A stretch of DNA of 10,460 nt from Pseudomonadota bacterium (GTDB lineage: Bacteria > Desulfobacterota > Desulfarculia > Desulfarculales > JAHJDS01): the NCBI GenBank assembly GCA_018812395.1, contig JAHJDS010000074.1:1-10460 (forward strand). Direction: 5' to 3'. Shown piece after piece: positions 5,480-10,460 of this stretch (position 1 is its first letter; each line of letters opens with the position of its first letter). The position numbers and the translations under genes are program-made. The notes beneath the pieces are model-generated. The model saw only the letters and a list, made by a program, of their open reading frames with translations, was not told where the DNA came from and made no database searches.

Positions 5480-8400
5480 TCAATGTGATTCGCGAGGCGG
5501 TCGTTGGATACCCAATTTTTTCATACGGTAGGCCAAGGTCGAGGGATGGAGGTCCAACAGCTCGGCCGCGCCCCCCTGGCCGCGCACCTTCCAGCCTACC
5601 TTGTTCAAGGCCCACAGGATGTGGCGGCGCTCGACCGCCCGGAGCGAGGGTTCGGTCGCGGCCTCGGTCAGCGCGGACAGGTTGGCCACCTGCTCGGGAA
5701 TCACGAACCGCGGGCCGGGGCATAAAATGGTCGCCCGCTCGATGACGTTCTTGAGTTCCCGGACGTTGCCGGGCCAGTCGTATTGCAACAGGACGTCCAT
5801 CTCCTCCTCGGGGAGCCCGTCGAAGGTCTTTCCCATTTTGGTGGCGTAGGACTGCAGGAAATGGTGGGCCAGCAGCGGGACGTCCTCGGTCCTCTTCCTC
5901 AGGGGCGGGACGTATATCGGAAAGACGTTCAGACGATAATAGAGGTCCATCCGCAGCCGACCGGCCTTGACCTCCTGGTCCAGGTCCCGGTTGGTGGCCG
6001 TCACCAGCCGGAAGTCCGACCGGAGGGTCCGGGTGCCCCCCACCCGCTGGAACTCCTTGTTCTGCAGGACCCTCAGCAGCCTGACCTGGACGTCGGGCGG
6101 CAGTTCCCCGATTTCATCGAGGAAGATGGTCCCGTCGTCGGCCAGTTCGAACCGGCCGATCCGTCGCTGGGTGGCCCCAGTAAAGGACCCCCGCTCGTGT
6201 CCGAACAGCTCGCTGGAGATGAGGCTGTCGGGCAGGGTGTTGCACAGCACCCGGACGAAGGGTTTTTGTTGCCGGAGGCTGAGGCGATGGATGGCCCGGG
6301 CCACCAGTTCCTTGCCCACGCCCGTCTCGCCCAGGATCAGCACCGTGGTGTCCGTGCCGGCCACCTGCTTGACCTGGGCCAGGACCTGCCTGATGGCCGG
6401 ACTCTTGCCGACGAAATCGTCGAATTCGAGGTTGGCCAGGTTCTCTTCCTGGTAGTAGTGTTTTTCCTCGGTCAATTTGCGGTTGAGCCGGTTGATCTCC
6501 TCGTAGGCCTTGGCGTTGTCCATGGCGATGGCCGCCTGAGAGGCGAAATAGGCCAGCAGCTTGAGGTCCGATTCCTTGAAGGCGCTTCGCAGCAGCCGGT
6601 TGTCGTGATACAACACGCCGACCACCTTGTCCCGGAGGATCATCGGCACGCAGATACAGGAATGAATCACCTGCCCGGAGGGGGACCCGGCGCCGGACGG
6701 TGAACTCAGTTCCATGATCCGGCCGCGGCCCGAGCGGGCCACCTCTTCGATCATTCGCCGTGGCTCGGCGAAGCCCGGCCGGTCGATCTCTTCGACCGCG
6801 AAATTCTTCGAGGCCCGGAGCGCCAATTTGGCCGGATGGGCGTCCTCTTGAAAGAATAGGATCGCCCCCCGCTCGGCGCCCGTGATCCGGTTAACCGCGG
6901 AGAAGATGTGCTGGACCACGTCCTTGTGCTCCCGAAGGGTCACCACCTCCTGGGACAGCTTCAGGATCTCCTCCAACAGCCGGTCGCCCTCCAGATGGCT
7001 CTTGAACAGGGGCCGGAGGTCCTCGGGGATGAAGTCCTGGTTGAATGAGGACAAGATCTTGACCACCGCCCGGGTATGTCGCTCGGCGGCCTGGGGCATG
7101 GCCAGGGCCAGGTACTGGCGGGCCAGTTCCACGTGGGTGCGGGCCATTTCGGTCTGGTTGCCCGAGCGCTCCAACCAGCGCAGGGACAGGTTCAGGCTGT
7201 CCACGGCCCGTTGGGCGGGCTGCCCCGTCTTGAGATACAGCAGGGCCTGGTAGCGGTGGGCGACGCCCTTCATGAACACGTTCTGACCGGTCAACATCCG
7301 CTGGATTTCGCCCTGAAGGGTCAGGCCGGGGATCCGGGGGAAGGTCCCCTCCTCAATGGCCCAGCACAGGGTCATCAGATAGGGATAGGGCTGGACCGTG
7401 ACGTGGACCCGGAGGCTGTCCTTGATGAACTGCCGGAGATAGGTGGCGGCCCGCTTGTTGTCCTTTAACAGGAAGTGGTTGTAGGCCAGCATCAACTTGC
7501 ACATGATCCGGATCCAATCGTTTCGGTGCCGGCCGGCCTTCTGGAACGAGTCCTCGAGGTAGGGCAGGGCCTCCTCGGGCCGGTGAATGTCCAACAGGGC
7601 GGGGCCCACGGCGCACACGGCCTGGGCGGCCAGGTAGTGGTCCCCCATCTCCTCGCAATGGCTCCGAATGGCGTTCATCAGGCCCAGTCCCTGGGTCACC
7701 TGTCCGATCTGGGCGTAGCACACGCCCACGGTCAGGGCCCCGAACAGATTGAACCGGCCCCGGGGGACCTGCTCGACGTCGGGCACCGATCGCTCGTAGC
7801 TGGCCACGGCCTCCTTGAATCGGCCCTGCCAGTAATGAAAGAAGGTGCTGAAGGTGGTGGCCGCGCGCAGGATCCGGGGGTCGTCCAGGTCCTTGGCCAT
7901 GGCCCAGCCGCGTTCGAAATGCTCCAGGGCCAGGGTGTAATGGGACCTTAGCCATTCGTTCTTGGCCATGTGCATCTCGAGCAGGGCCTGGGAGCCCAGA
8001 TCGTTCAACTTCTGGCTGCGGTCCATGGCCGCCTGGAGAATGGAGACGACCCGGCGGGTGTCGTGCCTGGCCGTGGAGATCTTGGAGTACTTGACCGCGG
8101 CCTCGGTGAAGAGCCGGTCGGCCTCTTCGCCGGACAGGGCGGACAGGTCATCCACGGCCTTGCTGTAAGCGCCCAGGGCCTTTTCCGTTTCAAAGGCCCG
8201 CCGATGCTGATCGCCGGCCCGGACCAGCCAGCGACTGCCGTCCAGGTCGTTGTTGACCTGCAACAGGTAGTCGGACAAGGCCCGGGCCTTGTCTTGGCCG
8301 TCAGGCAGCTCGGTGACCAACAGGTCGGCGATGCGGCGGTTCAATCTCTCCTTTTCCGGGGCTGGGAACCGCCCTCTCAGGTTCCGCCTGTTTTTCTCGT

Positions 8401-8608
8401 CGGCGAACCGGTAGCACTGCGATTCCTGGTGCTCCAGCCAGCCCCGACCGATGCCCTCCTCCAGGGCGGCCAGGATCGCGGACACCCGGGCGTCGCTCAA
8501 GGCCACCACCCAGTCGATATTGAACGGTCCCTTGAACAGGGCGGCCAGGCCCAGGATGCGGTCGTGTTCGTCGGGAGTCGGGGGGAGGGGAAGGCCGTCT
8601 GGGGTCAT
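5480..8608 (-). CDS. Sigma-54-dependent activator with TPR-like, GAF, AAA+ and Fis-type HTH domains
   Basis: A 1042-aa enhancer-binding protein that would remodel RpoN-RNA polymerase. Residues about 10-100 resemble the winged-helix part that follows the NTPase in STAND-type regulators (GPFNIDWVVALS, ... CYRFADEKNR). About 100-530 are helical TPR-like repeats; 563-700 a GAF sensor (ERGAILFF, ... CICVPMILRDKVVGVLYHDN); 700-730 a coiled coil. The AAA+ domain begins at 732 (FVGKSPAI) with Walker A GETGVGKE (760-767), the sigma-54 contact loop as GSFTGA (807-812, a variant of GAFTGA), Walker B TIFLDE (827-832) and FRLVTATNRD. The end (993-1040) is a Fis/HTH_8 domain. No kinase, receiver or P-loop NTPase precedes the TPR region, although relatives often carry one. 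The ATG at 8608 has GGAG upstream. The gene is intact and divergent from the Liv-type operon, which it probably controls. Confidence 0.93.
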   Translation of the reverse strand: MTPDGLPLPPTPDEHDRILGLAALFKGPFNIDWVVALSDARVSAILAALEEGIGRGWLEHQESQCYRFADEKNRRNLRGRFPAPEKERLNRRIADLLVTELPDGQDKARALSDYLLQVNNDLDGSRWLVRAGDQHRRAFETEKALGAYSKAVDDLSALSGEEADRLFTEAAVKYSKISTARHDTRRVVSILQAAMDRSQKLNDLGSQALLEMHMAKNEWLRSHYTLALEHFERGWAMAKDLDDPRILRAATTFSTFFHYWQGRFKEAVASYERSVPDVEQVPRGRFNLFGALTVGVCYAQIGQVTQGLGLMNAIRSHCEEMGDHYLAAQAVCAVGPALLDIHRPEEALPYLEDSFQKAGRHRNDWIRIMCKLMLAYNHFLLKDNKRAATYLRQFIKDSLRVHVTVQPYPYLMTLCWAIEEGTFPRIPGLTLQGEIQRMLTGQNVFMKGVAHRYQALLYLKTGQPAQRAVDSLNLSLRWLERSGNQTEMARTHVELARQYLALAMPQAAERHTRAVVKILSSFNQDFIPEDLRPLFKSHLEGDRLLEEILKLSQEVVTLREHKDVVQHIFSAVNRITGAERGAILFFQEDAHPAKLALRASKNFAVEEIDRPGFAEPRRMIEEVARSGRGRIMELSSPSGAGSPSGQVIHSCICVPMILRDKVVGVLYHDNRLLRSAFKESDLKLLAYFASQAAIAMDNAKAYEEINRLNRKLTEEKHYYQEENLANLEFDDFVGKSPAIRQVLAQVKQVAGTDTTVLILGETGVGKELVARAIHRLSLRQQKPFVRVLCNTLPDSLISSELFGHERGSFTGATQRRIGRFELADDGTIFLDEIGELPPDVQVRLLRVLQNKEFQRVGGTRTLRSDFRLVTATNRDLDQEVKAGRLRMDLYYRLNVFPIYVPPLRKRTEDVPLLAHHFLQSYATKMGKTFDGLPEEEMDVLLQYDWPGNVRELKNVIERATILCPGPRFVIPEQVANLSALTEAATEPSLRAVERRHILWALNKVGWKVRGQGGAAELLDLHPSTLAYRMKKLGIQRPPRESH

Positions 8609-8707
8609 GGCGCCGCTCCAGTGTGGGGCCGCGGTGCCAAGGGGGCGGGAACGGGCGGGTCAGTCGGACCTGGGGATCGGGCGGTGGTGCGGCCGTGGTG
8701 TGTGACC

Positions 8708-8736
8708 ATGTTATGACGAACCAGGGTCCGTGTCAA
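8708..8736 (-). promoter_or_regulatory. Sigma-70 promoter of the activator gene
   Basis: On the minus strand a perfect TTGACA (8731-8736) is followed by a 17-bp spacer and TAACAT (8708-8713, 4/6). The start point would be near 8701, leaving a leader of about 93 nt. The palindromic site at 8744-8757 lies immediately upstream of the -35, so bound activator could also affect its own gene. Confidence 0.6.
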
Positions 8737-8743
8737 CCAGATA

Positions 8744-8777
8744 AACCAATATTGGTTGGCAAAGCACAATATTTGGC
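8744..8777. promoter_or_regulatory. Paired palindromic sites, candidate activator-binding (UAS) region
   Basis: AACCAATATTGGTT (8744-8757) is a perfect 14-bp palindrome. A degenerate second site centred on AATATT (8764-8777) lies exactly 20 bp, two helical turns, away; TTGGC also repeats at 8756-8760 and 8773-8777. The centres are about 130 and 110 bp upstream of the predicted sigma-54 start, the usual range for enhancer sites, and dimeric Fis-type HTH domains bind such dyads. Between this pair and the -24 box is an AT-rich stretch (8814-8830) that could bend. Confidence 0.5.
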
Positions 8778-8854
8778 GCAAATGGGCCCGGCCACCCCAG
8801 ACACGCCATCTTGAACTATATGAAAATACGACTCTTCGGCCGGCCAACAAGCCT

Positions 8855-8869
8855 TGGCACCCCTCTTGC
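8855..8869 (+). promoter_or_regulatory. Sigma-54 (-24/-12) promoter of the Liv-type operon
   Basis: TGGCAC (8855-8860), five bases, then TTGC (8866-8869): both boxes match the RpoN consensus and GG to GC spacing is exactly 10 nt. Transcription should start near 8881, about 140 nt before the solute-binding protein. The leader contains a perfect 6-bp hairpin GGTGCT/AGCACC (8903-8922). A divergent RpoN activator gene alongside strengthens the call. Confidence 0.8.
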
Positions 8870-9021
8870 CAGACTATGACCGAGCAACCGCACCAGGGGA
8901 GAGGTGCTCATCAATCAGCACCGGGACACACCACACGGCCGGGCCGCGACGGCCACGGGCGTGCCGGTCGATTTCCGTGGTTCGGTTGCCTGGCAAAGGC
9001 CAAACAAAGGGGGATAACGAG

Positions 9022-10278
9022 ATGCGTTTAAGAGGCAGACAGTCAAGGGGTCGGGGCCGCCTGGCGGTGTTCGTCAGCGCCCTTCTGGTCTTGGTTCTGA
9101 TCGGCGCCGGGGTGGCGATCGACCGGTCGTTGGCCGCCAAGCGGGAGTTTCGGATCGGCCTGTTGACCTCACTGAAGATGGAGTGCGGCCGGGCCACGAT
9201 CAACGCGGTGAAGATGGCCATCGCCGAGGTCAACGCCAAGGGCGGGGTGCTGGGTCGGAAGCTGAAGCTATTCATCGCCGACACGGAGAGCAGCCCGGAA
9301 AAGGGCATCACCGGCCTGAAGCGCCTGGTGGAAAAGGACAAGGTCCACGTCCTGATCGGCGGGGCCTCGAGCGGCGTGGTCCTGGCCTGCATGGACTACC
9401 TCAAGCGTTACAACAAGGTGTTCATGTCCACCGGCGTGTCCTCGCCGCTGATCGCCAAGAAGGTGGCCAAGAACTACGGCCGCTACAAGTACGAGTTCCG
9501 GACGACCATCAACGCCATCAACCTGGCCAAGTCGATCATCTTCGACGAGTTGGCCCTCCTGGTGAAGCTGGGGTACAAGCGCTTTGCCGTCCTGGCCGAG
9601 GACGCGGCCTGGAACCGGGGCCTGGTCGGATTCCTGAAGAAGGTCCTGCCCAAGGTCGGGGGCCAGGTGGTGGCGGTGGTCAGGTTCGATCCCCAGACCG
9701 CCGACTTCGCCCCGGTCTTCTCCAAGATCGCCGCCAGCAAGGCCCAGGTGGCCATCCCGCTGTTGGCCCACACCAACACCATCAGCCTGTACAAGCAGTG
9801 GTCCTCGATGAAGGCCCCCTTCCGCATGGCCGGCTTCAACAACCCCGGCCTGCACGCCGAGTACTGGAAAAAGACCGGCGGGGCCTGCCTGTCCGAGGTC
9901 AACGTCGCCTGGGGCGCCCTGATCCGGGCCAAGATCACCCGGAAGACGATCCCCTTCTTCGACGCCTACGTCCGGCAATTCAAGACCACGCCCCACGGGT
10001 GCGCCAGCACCGCCTACGACGGACTCTGGGTCCTGTCCAACGCCGCCCGGCGGGCCAAGAGCATCAAGACCGGCGCCCTGATCAAGGCCCTGGAGCGGAC
10101 CGATTACACGGGCACCGCCGGTCGGGTCGTCTTTGACAAGAAGACGCACGACGCTCTGTATTCGCCCAAGTACATCCCCTTCCTGATCACCCAGTGGCAG
10201 GCGGGGGGCCGGTGGGTGATCCTGTGGCCGAAGGGATTCGCCACCTCGAAGTTCGTCAATCCGCCCTGGCTGAAGTAA
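9022..10278 (+). CDS. Liv-type ABC transporter substrate-binding protein
   Basis: Periplasmic type-1 binding protein (Peripla_BP_6-like) of a branched-chain amino acid/amide-type importer, 418 aa, within the usual 370-430. A basic N-terminus (RLRGRQSRGRGR) and a hydrophobic stretch at 14-33 form a signal peptide, with no lipobox; cleavage near SLAAK (36-40) is plausible. The mature part starts FRIGLLTSL, then INAVKMAIAEVNAKGGVLGRKLKLFIAD, LIGGASSGVV and KRFAVLAEDAAWNRG, all at family positions. Four cysteines (55, 123, 289, 327) could form disulfides. The segment normally reading TGP-like after the first strand is ECGRATINA, so the ligand cannot be guessed. The ATG at 9022 follows AAAGGGGG by 8 nt; an upstream in-frame extension to 8854 crosses the sigma-54 promoter and is rejected. 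The permease gene follows at once. Confidence 0.9.
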   Translation: MRLRGRQSRGRGRLAVFVSALLVLVLIGAGVAIDRSLAAKREFRIGLLTSLKMECGRATINAVKMAIAEVNAKGGVLGRKLKLFIADTESSPEKGITGLKRLVEKDKVHVLIGGASSGVVLACMDYLKRYNKVFMSTGVSSPLIAKKVAKNYGRYKYEFRTTINAINLAKSIIFDELALLVKLGYKRFAVLAEDAAWNRGLVGFLKKVLPKVGGQVVAVVRFDPQTADFAPVFSKIAASKAQVAIPLLAHTNTISLYKQWSSMKAPFRMAGFNNPGLHAEYWKKTGGACLSEVNVAWGALIRAKITRKTIPFFDAYVRQFKTTPHGCASTAYDGLWVLSNAARRAKSIKTGALIKALERTDYTGTAGRVVFDKKTHDALYSPKYIPFLITQWQAGGRWVILWPKGFATSKFVNPPWLK

Positions 10279-10289
10279 CCGTCCTCAAC

Positions 10290-10314
10290 GGGCCGGGCGC
10301 TCCGCGCCCGGCCC
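10290..10314 (+). terminator. Intercistronic GC hairpin between binding protein and permease genes
   Basis: GGGCCGGGCGC and GCGCCCGGCCC form a perfect 11-bp stem with a TCC loop, starting 12 nt after the stop codon. No T-tract follows (AAGGGATC), so it is not a normal intrinsic terminator. Such hairpins between binding-protein and membrane-component genes commonly protect the upstream mRNA or reduce read-through, giving excess binding protein; that is the inferred role here. Confidence 0.6.
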
Positions 10315-10329
10315 AAGGGATCTGAGTCG

Positions 10330-10460
10330 TTGCTGGTTGAGATACTAGTCTACGGAGCGGTGGCCAGCGCGGTCTACGCCATGCTGGCCGTGGGCCTGAC
10401 CCTGATGGTCGGCATCGCCCGGGTGATGAACCTGGCCCACGGGACCTTCTACATGCTCGG
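10330..10460 (+). CDS. Liv-type ABC transporter permease, N-terminal part (runs off right edge)
   Basis: About 43 residues of an inner-membrane permease: a first hydrophobic helix (VYGAVASAVYAMLAVGLTLMVGIA) followed by MNLAHGTFYMLG, the conserved LivH segment (family form NFAHGEFYMLG). It should form the translocation path with a LivM partner and LivF/LivG ATPases encoded further right. The start is taken as TTG 10330 because AAGGGA lies 9 nt upstream and the family begins directly with this helix; a later ATG at 10381 would cut the helix. Only 51 bp separate it from the binding-protein stop, so it belongs to the same operon. Confidence 0.85.
   Translation, partial: MLVEILVYGAVASAVYAMLAVGLTLMVGIARVMNLAHGTFYML

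Noticed and set aside
5236..5503. GAGGCGGTCG at 5236-5245 and 5494-5503 as attachment-site repeats
   Set aside because: Only 10 bp, GC-rich, and both copies are on the same side of the island, one of them inside the activator gene.
7353..7955. 200-aa minus-strand ORF and several long plus-strand ORFs inside 5480-8608
   Set aside because: They overlap the activator in other frames with proline/glycine/arginine-rich low-complexity translations, typical of GC-rich shadow frames.
8854..9021. N-terminal extension of the binding protein to 8854
   Set aside because: It would start inside the sigma-54 promoter and place 56 residues before a normal signal peptide that has its own ribosome binding site.

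Overview
The window looks like a GC-rich Gram-negative chromosome carrying one end of an integrated element. Large TPR/GAF/sigma-54 activators, a Liv-type importer and a zinc-ribbon tyrosine integrase are all common in Desulfobacterota (the old Deltaproteobacteria). That assignment is inference from gene content, not a phylogenetic result.

Left half (about 1 to 5000-5200): part of a small mobile island, probably a phage-satellite-like or other integrative element. Reading leftwards on the minus strand it has three small unknown ORFs (48, 82 and 59 aa; two are too short for ordinary ORF cut-offs), an AlpA/excisionase-type HTH protein, a RepA-like AAA+ helicase, a repeat-bearing 177-bp gap that could be a replication origin, a CHC2 zinc-finger primase, a Toprim protein, and a tyrosine integrase that runs off the left edge. 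Divergently, on the plus strand, is a gene resembling a terminase small subunit with its own sigma-70-like promoter. Integrase + Xis + primase/helicase + putative ori + a lone TerS-like protein recalls phage-inducible chromosomal islands. No capsid, tail or large terminase gene is visible. Several island genes carry apparent one-base indels (repA, the end of toprim, the terS-like gene, perhaps the primase/toprim junction), whereas the flanking chromosomal genes are intact.

Boundary (4966 to 5479): no convincing gene and no recognisable tRNA or att repeat. The right end of the island probably lies here.

Right half (5480 to 10460): a host regulatory and transport locus. A 1042-aa sigma-54 activator (winged-helix-like N-terminus, TPR-like repeats, GAF, AAA+, Fis-type HTH) is transcribed leftwards from a good sigma-70 promoter. 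Divergent from it is a Liv-type solute-binding protein gene preceded by a -24/-12 element with exact consensus spacing, then the start of a LivH-type permease at the right edge. Two palindromic AT-centred sites exactly 20 bp apart lie between the promoters, where activator binding sites would be expected. The simplest reading is that the activator senses a ligand or metabolic state and switches on the adjacent importer with RpoN.
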